NCBI RefSeq assembly: GCF_013318015.2 | Contig: NZ_CP115843.1 | Coordinates: 62,001 to 126,000 of the forward strand | Length of the DNA stretch: 64,000 nt | Reading direction: 5' to 3' | DNA from: Agrobacterium tumefaciens | GTDB taxonomy: Bacteria; Pseudomonadota; Alphaproteobacteria; Rhizobiales; Rhizobiaceae | In this document: positions 19,723 through 27,221 of the stretch, one piece after another | Layout of the letters: each line of letters begins with the position of its first letter | Numbering within the stretch: position 1 is the stretch's first letter | Notes under the pieces: generated by a model | Seen by the model: the letters and a program-made list of their open reading frames with translations, nothing else | Told to the model about the DNA's origin: nothing | The model's database searches: none | Program-made: the position numbers and the translations under genes

Positions 19723-20096
19723 ATGGCCCTAACACAGATACATTCAACGTGCTCCTGGAGACGGTCAGCCGCTTTGTCACCGAGCTCGTTCAGGCGATGC
19801 TGGCCGACAGTGAGGCCGACACCTATGCGGCGCGTTGTATGATCCTTGACGCGGCCGCCCGTCGCGACCGTGGGGAAAACACCACCAAGGTTGCGGCTTG
19901 CGCGAAAATGTTCGCGTCCGAAATGGTCGGTCGTGTTGCCGATCGAGCCGTACAGATTTTCGGCGGCGCGGGCTACATGGCGGAATATCCCGTGGAACGT
20001 TTTTATCGCGACGTACGGCTTTTCCGCATCTTTGAAGGCACCACCCAGATCCAGCAACTCGTCATCGCGCGCGAACTGCTCAAGGCTGCGGACTGA
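19723..20096 (+). pseudogene. acyl-CoA dehydrogenase remnant (C-terminal quarter)
   Basis: From about 19749 to 20096 the frame encodes only the C-terminal end of a second acyl-CoA dehydrogenase: RVADRAVQIFGGAGYMAEYP, then FYRDVRLFRIFEGTTQIQQLV with the catalytic glutamate. The FAD-binding and middle domains, some 280 residues, are absent. An ATG at 19723 after GGAGGG starts a different frame (MALTQIHS) that runs out of register within a few codons, so this looks like an internal deletion that joined the original start region to the tail. It cannot fold as a functional enzyme. Confidence 0.85.
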
Positions 20097-20118
20097 AGAA
20101 GGACATAGTGAGGATCCC

Positions 20119-20889
20119 ATGGCCGTCGAATTGACACAACAGGAAGAGTTTGCGGTTCTCACACTCAACCGCCCGGACGCGCTGAACGCGCTGAACGCCC
20201 AGACGATCGGCGAGATATCGGATGCTATCGACGCGGTCGAGCGGATGGATGTGCGTGCGCTCATCATTACGGGAGCGGGTGAAAAGGCCTTCTGCGCGGG
20301 CGCTGACGTCAAGGAGATGGTCGGTATCGATCTCATCTCGAAGAAGCGCAAGGCCGAGCGCGGCCAGTCGACTTTTGCCAAGCTTGACCAACTGCGTGTT
20401 CCCTCGGTTGCGCTGATCAACGGTTATGCCTTCGGCGGTGGCCTCGAACTCGCGCTCGCCTCCACCTTCCGGCTGGCGACGCCGCGCGCAGCCGTTGCAC
20501 TTCCGGAAATCAAGCTCGGCCTGATGCCCGGCTACGGCGGCACGCAGCGTCTACCGCGCATCGTCGGCGAGGCGAGAGCGTTGGAGATGATCATGACCGG
20601 GCGAACCGTTCGCGCGGAAGAGGCGCAGGCCATCGGTCTCATCCATCGTCTCGTCAGCGAGGACAACCGCCTGGCGGAAGCCTTTGCCTTCGCCCGTGAG
20701 TTTTCCAAATTCAGCCTGGTTGCCCTCGGTTATGCGCGGGAGGCCGTCCAGCGTGCTCTGTCGACCACATTGCAAGACGGGTTGAAGATCGAAGCCGAGA
20801 TCTCAACCCTCGCCTTCCAGTCAAAGGACGCGCAGGAAGGCATCACCGCCTTCATCGAAAAACGGACGCCAAACTTCGGCGGTTCGTGA
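20119..20889 (+). CDS. enoyl-CoA hydratase/isomerase
   Basis: Crotonase of 256 residues starting at ATG 20119. NRPDALNALNAQT, the oxyanion-hole segment KAFCAGADVKEM, INGYAFGGGLELALA and LPEIKLGLMPGYGGTQRLPR contain the two glutamates expected of true hydratases, and the C-terminus is EGITAFIEKRTPNF. It would hydrate an enoyl-CoA, possibly cyclohex-1-enecarboxyl-CoA (the BadK role), giving the hydroxy ester for the BadH-like enzyme. It lies between the acyl-CoA dehydrogenase remnant and the truncated CoA-transferase gene. The general family is certain; the substrate is inferred. Confidence 0.9.
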   Translation: MAVELTQQEEFAVLTLNRPDALNALNAQTIGEISDAIDAVERMDVRALIITGAGEKAFCAGADVKEMVGIDLISKKRKAERGQSTFAKLDQLRVPSVALINGYAFGGGLELALASTFRLATPRAAVALPEIKLGLMPGYGGTQRLPRIVGEARALEMIMTGRTVRAEEAQAIGLIHRLVSEDNRLAEAFAFAREFSKFSLVALGYAREAVQRALSTTLQDGLKIEAEISTLAFQSKDAQEGITAFIEKRTPNFGGS

Positions 20890-20916
20890 AGGCTGATCGT
20901 GAATGAGGGTTACCGC

Positions 20917-21552
20917 ATGCCTCCTTTAACAGATTTTCTCGTTATTGATTTCTCGACGCTCCTTCCCGGGCCGCTCGCGAGCCCGAGGCGGGCTGAGGTG
21001 GGCGCGCAGGTGATCAAGATCGAACGTCCGGACGACGGCGACGCGATGCGCACTTACAAGCCCATTGTCGACGGCGAAAGCCTGCTGTTCGCCATGCTCA
21101 ACCGCGGCAAGCAGTCAATGGCGGTCGATTTGAAATCGCCTGCCGACATGGGGGTACTCTGGCCGCTGATTGAAAAGGCGGACGCACTGATTGAGGAGTT
21201 CCGGCCGGGGGGCATGGACCGCCTTGGCCTCGGATACGATGTGTTGGCAAAGCGCAACCCGCGGCTGATCTATTGCTCGATCACCGGCTGGGACCAGACT
21301 GGTCCAAAGGCAGGTAAGGGCAACCGTGATCTGAACTTCGTCGCCGAGGCGGGACTGTTGGGTCTTTTCGCCGGTAATTATGGCGTGCCGGCTCTACCGG
21401 TGTTCCTCGCGGGAGACATTGCAGGTGGCGCGCCGCCGGTGGTGATCAACATCTTGCTCGCGCTTCGTCAGCGCGACGGCACAGGCCATGGCATGTATAT
21501 CGATGGCGCGATGACGGAACAGGGGATCGCGACGATCATCGAGCGGGTCTAA
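20917..21552 (+). pseudogene. CaiB/BaiF (class III) CoA-transferase, C-terminal half missing
   Basis: MPPLTDFLVIDFSTLLPGPLAS, GAQVIKIERPDDGDAMR, FRPGGMDRLGLGYDVL and LIYCSITGWDQTGP identify a class III CoA-transferase, and the catalytic-region DLNFVAEAGLLGLF is present. The frame ends after about 211 residues whereas the family has 380-410; the text after GTGHGMYIDGAMTE is not family-like and runs to a stop, with the next gene starting 25 bases later. Class III transferases are interlocked dimers that need both halves, so the product is unlikely to work. GTG 20899 is an alternative start. Confidence 0.8.
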
Positions 21553-21577
21553 CAACATCAACTCTCGGGGGAGGACC

Positions 21578-22366
21578 ATGGAGAGAAACGAAGCCGGCGT
21601 AAAGCCGGGAGGAGTAGACGATCATATTCTGCAAACACGCGGACTGACGATGGAGTTTCACGGCTTCGTCGCCGTGCGCAACGTCGATCTGAACGTGAGG
21701 CGCCACACTATACATGCGCTTATAGGGCCGAACGGGGCGGGCAAGACAACCTGTTTCAATCTCTTGACGAAGTTCCTCACCCCGACGGGTGGTTCGATCG
21801 TTTTCAATGGTCGGGACGTCACGAGAACCGGACCCGCGGCGATGGCCCGGCTCGGAATGGTCAGGTCCTTCCAAATCTCCTCGATCTTCCCCCATCTGAC
21901 GGTGATTGAGAACGTTCGCATGGCGCTTCAACGCAAGCTCGGCACCTCGTTCCACTTCTGGAAGCCGAAGCGTTCGCTTTACCCGCTTCACGCTAGGGCG
22001 GACGAGCTCATCGAATGGGTCGGCCTCGAGACCTATCGAGATACGCTTGCCGGCGACCTCTCCTATGGGCGCAAACGTGTTCTCGAACTCGCGACCACGC
22101 TCGCACTCGATCCGGAGTTGCTGCTTCTCGACGAACCGATGGCGGGGCTCGGCCACGAGGACATCGGTCGTGTCGCCGAATTGGTGCGGCGTGTATCCGA
22201 AGGCCGCACCGTGCTGATGGTCGAGCACAATCTGGATGTGGTTTCCGACCTTTCCGACACCATCACCGTGCTGACGCGAGGCAGCATTCTCGCAGAGGGC
22301 GACTACGCCTCTGTTTCCCAAAACCCGGCGGTCCGGGAAGCTTATATCGGAGGCGTCCATGCTTGA
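21578..22366 (+). CDS. livG: ABC transporter ATP-binding protein, LivG type
   Basis: Cytoplasmic ATPase of 262 residues for the HAAT transporter. Walker A is GPNGAGKTT (about residues 50-58), the signature is DLSYGRKRVLELA and Walker B with the catalytic glutamate is LLLLDEPMAGLGHEDI. The long insert after the Q-loop (FQISSIFPHLTVIENV...FWKPKRSLYPL) is typical of LivG. It starts after GGGGGAGGACC and its end overlaps livF by 8 bases. With the following three genes and the binding protein at 17246 it makes a complete uptake system. Confidence 0.93.
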   Translation: MERNEAGVKPGGVDDHILQTRGLTMEFHGFVAVRNVDLNVRRHTIHALIGPNGAGKTTCFNLLTKFLTPTGGSIVFNGRDVTRTGPAAMARLGMVRSFQISSIFPHLTVIENVRMALQRKLGTSFHFWKPKRSLYPLHARADELIEWVGLETYRDTLAGDLSYGRKRVLELATTLALDPELLLLDEPMAGLGHEDIGRVAELVRRVSEGRTVLMVEHNLDVVSDLSDTITVLTRGSILAEGDYASVSQNPAVREAYIGGVHA

Positions 22367-23078
22367 CACCCATCGCGAAAAACGCCTGCGCATCGAGGGA
22401 CTGAACGCTTTCTACGGAGACAGCCATGTACTGCATGGCATCGATCTGCATGTCGAGCGCGGTGAACTCGTTACGCTTCTCGGACGCAACGGCGCCGGAA
22501 AGACCACCACATTGCGCGCCATCATGGGCCTCGTCGAGCGGCGCGGTGACATCCGCTTCGACGGCGCTGATCTGTCCCGGCTTCCTCCGCATAAGATTGC
22601 CCGCTTCGGTATCGGCTACGTGCCGGAAGAACGCGGCATCTTTTCAAGCCTCGACGTCACGGAAAACCTTCTGCTTCCGCCCACGATCAAGCCGGGCGGC
22701 ATGACCATCGAAGAGATCTACACGCTGTTTCCCAATCTTAAGGAGCGGGCGGGAAGCCAGGGCACGAAACTCTCTGGGGGCGAACAGCAGATGCTTGCGA
22801 TGGCGCGTATCCTGCGTACTGGCGCCGATTTCCTGTTGTTGGACGAGGTTACGGAGGGTTTGGCGCCGGTCATCATCGAGCAGATCGGCATCGCGATCGG
22901 GCTTCTCAAGGAGCGGGGCTTCACGATCCTGCTGGTGGAGCAGAACTTCCCCTTTGCCAGTCGCATCGCCGACCGCCATTACGTAGTCGAGAACGGACGC
23001 GTGGTCGACATGGTGGCGAAGGACGACCTCAATGATCCGGGTGTGGCAGAACGCCTGCACTCGTTTCTCGGCGTTTAG
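22359..23078 (+). CDS. livF: ABC transporter ATP-binding protein, LivF type
   Basis: Second ATPase, 239 residues, with Walker A GRNGAGKTTT, signature LSGGEQQMLAMARIL and Walker B FLLLDEVTEGLAPVI, the LivF hallmark. It begins within the end of livG (8-base overlap), indicating translational coupling, and is followed nine bases later by the livH-type permease gene. It pairs with LivG to energise transport. Confidence 0.93.
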   Translation: MLDTHREKRLRIEGLNAFYGDSHVLHGIDLHVERGELVTLLGRNGAGKTTTLRAIMGLVERRGDIRFDGADLSRLPPHKIARFGIGYVPEERGIFSSLDVTENLLLPPTIKPGGMTIEEIYTLFPNLKERAGSQGTKLSGGEQQMLAMARILRTGADFLLLDEVTEGLAPVIIEQIGIAIGLLKERGFTILLVEQNFPFASRIADRHYVVENGRVVDMVAKDDLNDPGVAERLHSFLGV

Positions 23079-23087
23079 GAGGCGAGC

Positions 23088-23975
23088 ATGACGACTATCC
23101 TTGGCATTCCCATGCAGGCGCTGCTCGGCCAGATCCTGATCGGGCTCATCAACGGCGCCTTCTATGCACTCCTAAGTCTCGGTCTTGCGATCATCTTCGG
23201 CCTGCTCAATATCATCAACTTCGCGCATGGCGCGCTCTACATGCTCGGCGCCTTCGCCGCGTGGCTCCTGCTCAACTATCTCGGCGTCAACTATTGGGGT
23301 GCGCTAATCCTTTCTCCGTTTATCGTGGGCGTGCTCGCGGTCGCCATGGAGCGCTATATGCTCCGCCGCATTTACAAGCTGGACCATATCTATGGCCTTC
23401 TTCTTACCTTCGGCACCGCTCTTCTGATCGAAGGCGTTTTCCGGAACCAGTTTGGCGTGTCGGGGCTTGCCTACCCGATCCCCGCGCAGCTTCAGGGCGT
23501 TCAGAACCTTGGCTTCATCTTTCTCCCGAACTATCGGGCCTGGGTGCTGGTCGCCTCTCTCTTCATATGTTTCGCGACCTGGTTCCTGATCGAAAAAACG
23601 CGATTAGGCTCCTATCTGCGCGCCGCGACAGAGAACCCGAAGCTCGTGCAAGCTTTCGGCATCAACGTGCCGTTGATGATCACACTCACCTATGCGTTTG
23701 GGGTTGCACTGGCGGCGCTTGCCGGCGTAATGGCTGCCCCCATCTATCAGGTAAGCCCTGTCATGGGCTCCAACATCATTATTGTTGTGTTCGCCGTCGT
23801 CGTCATTGGCGGCATGGGCTCGATTCTCGGTGCCATCGTCTCAGGCTTTGGTCTCGGACTCATCGAGGGATTAACGAAGGTCTTTTACCCTGAAGCGTCC
23901 AGCACCGTCATCTTTGTCGTCATGGCCATCGTGCTGCTCGTGAAACCCACTGGTCTGTTCGGGAGGGCCGTATGA
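23088..23975 (+). CDS. livH: branched-chain-type ABC transporter permease, LivH type
   Basis: Inner-membrane permease of 295 residues with about eight hydrophobic segments. Family stretches are GLINGAFYALLSLGLAIIFG near the N-terminus, NFAHGALYMLGAF, and VFAVVVIGGMGSILGAI with the EAA-like cytoplasmic loop. It starts after GGAGGCGAGC and its stop overlaps the livM start (ATGA). Confidence 0.93.
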   Translation: MTTILGIPMQALLGQILIGLINGAFYALLSLGLAIIFGLLNIINFAHGALYMLGAFAAWLLLNYLGVNYWGALILSPFIVGVLAVAMERYMLRRIYKLDHIYGLLLTFGTALLIEGVFRNQFGVSGLAYPIPAQLQGVQNLGFIFLPNYRAWVLVASLFICFATWFLIEKTRLGSYLRAATENPKLVQAFGINVPLMITLTYAFGVALAALAGVMAAPIYQVSPVMGSNIIIVVFAVVVIGGMGSILGAIVSGFGLGLIEGLTKVFYPEASSTVIFVVMAIVLLVKPTGLFGRAV

Positions 23976-24955
23976 ACACCACCAAGACGCGTCCCTTGTC
24001 ACGGCACAGTGGCCGCCTTTCTCGCCGGATCGCGATTTTCATCCTCGCGGCGGCCGTGCTTGCCATTGCGCCGTACGTCGTCTATCCGGTCTTCTTGATG
24101 AAAGCCTTGTGCTTTGCACTCTTCGCCTGTGCGTTCAATCTTCTGATCGGCTATGGCGGGCTCTTGTCCTTCGGACATGCTGCCTTCTTCGGCTCCGCAG
24201 CCTATCTCTGTGGTTACGCGGCGCGGGACCTGGGTCTTACCCCGGAACTCAGTGTCCTCGTCGGGACTGTGGGTGCCGGACTGCTGGGCTACGTGATCGG
24301 TGCGATCGCTATCCGTCGCCATGGCATCTACTTCGCCATGGTCACGCTGGCGCTGGCGCAGATGGTCTACTTCTTCGCGGTACAGGCCCCGCTCACCGGT
24401 GGGGAGAATGGCATGCAGGGAATTCCCCGCGGGTTTCTGTTTGGCATCATCGATCTCAACAACACGATGGCGATGTATGCCTTCGTTGTTGCGGTTTTCC
24501 TGGTCGGCCTTGCTGTTCTGCACCGTGCGGTCGAATCACCGTTCGGCCAGACCCTGAAGGCCATTCGCGACAACGAGAACCGTGCGATCTCCCTGGGCTA
24601 CGATTCTAATCGCTACAAGCATCTTGCCTTCGTGTTGTCAGCTGCGATCGCTGGCCTCGCAGGCGCGACCAAGGCACTGGTGTTCCAGCTCGCATCGCTG
24701 ACGGACGTCCACTGGACGATGTCCGGTGAGGTGGTGCTGATGACGCTGATCGGCGGTCTCGGCACGACGCTGGGTCCCGTAGTCGGGGCCATCATCATCG
24801 TCGCGATGCAGACCTATCTCGCCGAGAGCGGCTCGTGGGTCACGGCCATTCAGGGTGCGACGTTCATCGTCTGTGTCCTGATGTTCAGGGAGGGAATTGT
24901 CGGCGCCGTCTGGAAGCTGCGAGCGAACGAGCGTTTGCCGGAGCCTCGAGAATAA
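23972..24955 (+). CDS. livM: branched-chain-type ABC transporter permease, LivM type
   Basis: Second permease subunit, 327 residues, multi-spanning. [19 protein letters not shown] is the conserved LivM motif and [19 protein letters not shown] the C-terminal one. Translationally coupled to livH through an ATGA overlap. It ends the transporter block; 53 bases later comes the etfB/ETF-QO scar. Confidence 0.93.
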   Translation: MNTTKTRPLSRHSGRLSRRIAIFILAAAVLAIAPYVVYPVFLMKALCFALFACAFNLLIGYGGLLSFGHAAFFGSAAYLCGYAARDLGLTPELSVLVGTVGAGLLGYVIGAIAIRRHGIYFAMVTLALAQMVYFFAVQAPLTGGENGMQGIPRGFLFGIIDLNNTMAMYAFVVAVFLVGLAVLHRAVESPFGQTLKAIRDNENRAISLGYDSNRYKHLAFVLSAAIAGLAGATKALVFQLASLTDVHWTMSGEVVLMTLIGGLGTTLGPVVGAIIIVAMQTYLAESGSWVTAIQGATFIVCVLMFREGIVGAVWKLRANERLPEPRE

Positions 24956-25008
24956 CAGTCAGACGCGGAGGCTCATCGTCTCCGCAAGGTACAGGAAGGA
25001 AAAAGCAG

Positions 25009-25306
25009 GTGAAGCCGCTCGTCGCTGTTAAGCGCGTCGTCGACTACAACGTGAAGATCCGTGTCAAATCGGACGGCACGGGTGTGGAGCTTACGAACGT
25101 GAAGATGTCGATGAACCCGTTCGACGAGATTTCCGTCGAGGAGGCTCTGCGTCTGAAGGACGCGGGCAAGGCGAAAGATGTGCAGTTCGTCATCAACGCC
25201 CAGAACTGCGTTTCACTGCAAGACCTGCGACATCAAATATCCCAACCAGAATATCAACTGGGCACCGCCCCAGGGCGGTGAAGGCCTCGTTTATGTGAGC
25301 ATGTAG
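25009..25306 (+). pseudogene. fused etfB / ETF-QO remnant with a frameshift
   Basis: From GTG 25009 (with AAGGAAAAAG upstream) about 58 codons match the start of EtfB ([17 protein letters not shown], then [20 protein letters not shown]). At about 25175-25183 the sequence jumps to the C-terminal end of ETF-QO (VINAQNCV), and one extra base near 25210 puts the last part ([16 protein letters not shown], ending [10 protein letters not shown] and a stop at 25304) in another frame. This is what a single deletion between the ends of an etfB-etfA-ETF-QO block would leave. It is about 80 percent identical to the intact genes at 1561-6161, so it comes from a separate older paralogue. Confidence 0.88.
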
Positions 25307-25400
25307 GAGGCGATGAGCATAACGCTTTATCTGGAAGAGCTCTTCGTTCACGTCCGGCTTCAAGGTCGGAAATAGTCGCAGAAATTGATTGGAGACAAGG

Positions 25401-26009
25401 ATGCATATCGTAATGCTCGGACCACCCGGCGCTGGCAAGGGAACACAGTCGTCCCGGCTGGCACTCGCCTTCAGAATTCCCCATCTCTCGACCGGCGATA
25501 TCCTGCGCGCTGCCATACGCGATGCGACGCCTCTGGGTCTTCAGGCAAAGGCTGCCGTCGATAGCGGCGCTTTGGTCGACGATGCCACCATCACTGGCTG
25601 CGTCAAGGAGAGGCTCGCAAAGCCCGATGTGCAAGGTGGCTTTATCCTCGACGGTTTTCCCCGGACGATCGAGCAGGCTCTCACACTCGATGTCATCCTC
25701 AAGGAAGCCGGTGTGAAAGTGGATATCGCCTTCGAGCTCGTCGTCGACATCGAGCACCTTCGGCAGCGTATTGCAAAGAGGGCCACCGATGCCGCAGCCG
25801 CCAAACAAGAAATCCGTTCCGATGACAACGAAAATGCGCTGCGAAAGCGGGTCGAAGCCTATCTCGCGCACGGCGCGCCCTTGTCGGAGTTTTATCGCAG
25901 CCAAGCCAAATTGGTTGAGATCGATGGACTGACGGATGTGGAGACTGTGACGTCGAAGCTCACACTTGCGATTGAGTCCGTCTTTTCCGGGAGACTCCCG
26001 TCAGCATAG
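25401..26009 (+). CDS. adk: adenylate kinase
   Basis: Nucleoside monophosphate kinase of 202 residues that converts AMP plus ATP to two ADP. The P-loop is MLGPPGAGKGTQ, the AMP-binding part is LSTGDILRAAI and GGFILDGFPRT, and the lid is the short alphaproteobacterial form, ending RSDDNENALRKRV. The ATG at 25401 follows GGAGACAAGG. It lies in a catabolic operon, not with the ribosomal genes where the housekeeping copy usually sits in these bacteria, so it is probably an extra copy serving AMP recycling from the acyl-CoA ligase; that role is inferred. Confidence 0.9.
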   Translation: MHIVMLGPPGAGKGTQSSRLALAFRIPHLSTGDILRAAIRDATPLGLQAKAAVDSGALVDDATITGCVKERLAKPDVQGGFILDGFPRTIEQALTLDVILKEAGVKVDIAFELVVDIEHLRQRIAKRATDAAAAKQEIRSDDNENALRKRVEAYLAHGAPLSEFYRSQAKLVEIDGLTDVETVTSKLTLAIESVFSGRLPSA

Positions 26010-26167
26010 GAGCAGGGCGGACATTGATCAGCAAATCTATATCCCCAGCGATGGCGGTGTCGGTGCCGACTGGCAAGGTAAAGCCCGGAGCGAAAATAAA
26101 TCATGCCTAGCGGGAACAGATCTTCACATCTTGCAAGATTGGAAATTCCAAACAACTGGAGAACGAT

Positions 26168-26962
26168 ATGACAGAGCTGGTTTTGCTGACAAAGCACGGG
26201 GGTTGGAGCCGGGTCACACTCAATAGGCCCGACCGTCTGAACGCCCTTAACGAGCCAATGCTGCAGCAACTGACCACCGTTATTGAGGCTCTGTCGGCAG
26301 ACGTCTCGTGTCGTGCCGTGTTGATCACCGGCGCGGGCCGTGGGTTTTGTGCTGGGCAGGATCTCGCCGACTGTATGCCTGGTTCGGGTGCACCAACCCT
26401 CGACCTCGCGGACATCATGGAGCGGCTTTATAATCCACTGGTGTTGCTGCTCCGTTCGATGCCGAAACCGGTCATTTGCGCGGTCAACGGCGTTGCCGCC
26501 GGCGGGGGCGCCAATCTCGCACTCGCCTGCGACATCGTCCTTGCCGGGCACTCCGCGAAGTTCATCCAGGCTTTCGCCAAGATCGCGCTCATCCCTGATT
26601 GCGGTGGCACCTGGCTTCTTCCGCGGCTGATCGGCGATGCCCGCGCCCGCGCGCTCGCGCTCCTCGCGAAGCCGGTTGAGGCGCAGCAAGCTGAAAACTG
26701 GGGGATGATCTGGCGTGCTGTTCCGGATGCGGATCTCATGTCGGAAGCAGTCGCACTTGCCGAATATCTTGCCGAGCAACCAACCGAAACGTTCGGCCTG
26801 CTCAAGAAGGCCCTCGCCGCATCGGCGACGAACGACCTGACTGCTCAGCTTAACCTTGAGAGAGATCTCCAGGGCAAGGCTGCGAAGACGCCGGATTTTG
26901 CCGAGGGACTGAATGCCTTCTTCGAGAAGCGCACCCCTAGCTTTTCAGGGGGCACGGATTGA
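26168..26962 (+). CDS. paaG: enoyl-CoA hydratase/isomerase, PaaG-like
   Basis: Crotonase of 264 residues. GRGFCAGQDLADC, YNPLVLLLRSMPKPVICAVNG, GGGANLALACDIVLA and the run SAKFIQAFAKIALIPDCGGT resemble PaaG (1,2-epoxyphenylacetyl-CoA isomerase) more than ordinary hydratases: a single Asp (IPDCGGT) replaces the usual second Glu region. The C-terminus LERDLQGKAAKTPDFAEGLN is also PaaG-like. No paaABCDE oxygenase is in the window, so the enzyme may act on a double-bond isomer in the alicyclic or dicarboxylate route instead. It is the last intact gene before the mobile region. Confidence 0.82.
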   Translation: MTELVLLTKHGGWSRVTLNRPDRLNALNEPMLQQLTTVIEALSADVSCRAVLITGAGRGFCAGQDLADCMPGSGAPTLDLADIMERLYNPLVLLLRSMPKPVICAVNGVAAGGGANLALACDIVLAGHSAKFIQAFAKIALIPDCGGTWLLPRLIGDARARALALLAKPVEAQQAENWGMIWRAVPDADLMSEAVALAEYLAEQPTETFGLLKKALAASATNDLTAQLNLERDLQGKAAKTPDFAEGLNAFFEKRTPSFSGGTD

Positions 26963-27103
26963 GTGCCGGACTGACCAAAGGATTTGACCCAAAAGAGCCC
27001 AAGGGTGATGCGTATGGGTCCGCATCATGAGTGGGCAAGCAAAGAAGATGGGAGGTATCAGGATGGTTTGCACCGGGCGAAATTGGTTTTGGCGCGCCGT
27101 TCC

Positions 27104-27131
27104 AAGTTCCATAAATATGCTTATGCAATTT
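27104..27131. other. dif-like Xer recombination site
   Basis: Two 11-base arms, AAGTTCCATAA and TTATGCAATTT, flank a 6-base centre, giving the CATAA-N6-TTATG core that defines dif sites. On the minus strand the left arm is AAATTGCATAA, similar to plasmid XerC arms, and the other arm TTATGGAACTT keeps the XerD TTATG start. It ends exactly 5 bases before the ISNCY element. Some members of the ISNCY/IS1202 group are known to insert about 5 bp from the XerC side of dif-type sites, which supports the reading. Function is untested. Confidence 0.6.
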
Positions 27132-27136
27132 TGGTA
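27132..27136. repeat. left target-site duplication of the ISNCY element
   Basis: TGGTA here and at 29331-29335 flank the element. The identity actually extends to 12 bases (TGGTATGTAGCC at 27132 and 29331), so whether the last seven belong to the target or to the left end of the element cannot be settled by eye. Confidence 0.6.
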
Positions 27137-27221
27137 TGTAGCCGCAAAGTTAAAGTGTCCTGTTTCCGCAAAGTTGGAATGTCACACTCCCCGGATCTGA
27201 ATGATACCGGGGAGATTGCGG

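Noticed and set aside
26010..26167. Short plus-strand frame running into the PaaG-like gene
   Set aside because: Unlike any family I know and in a different frame from the gene it enters; treated as intergenic.
27006..27027. TGATGCG/CGCATCA dyad after the PaaG-like gene as a terminator
   Set aside because: Seven-bp stem without a T-run; too weak to annotate.
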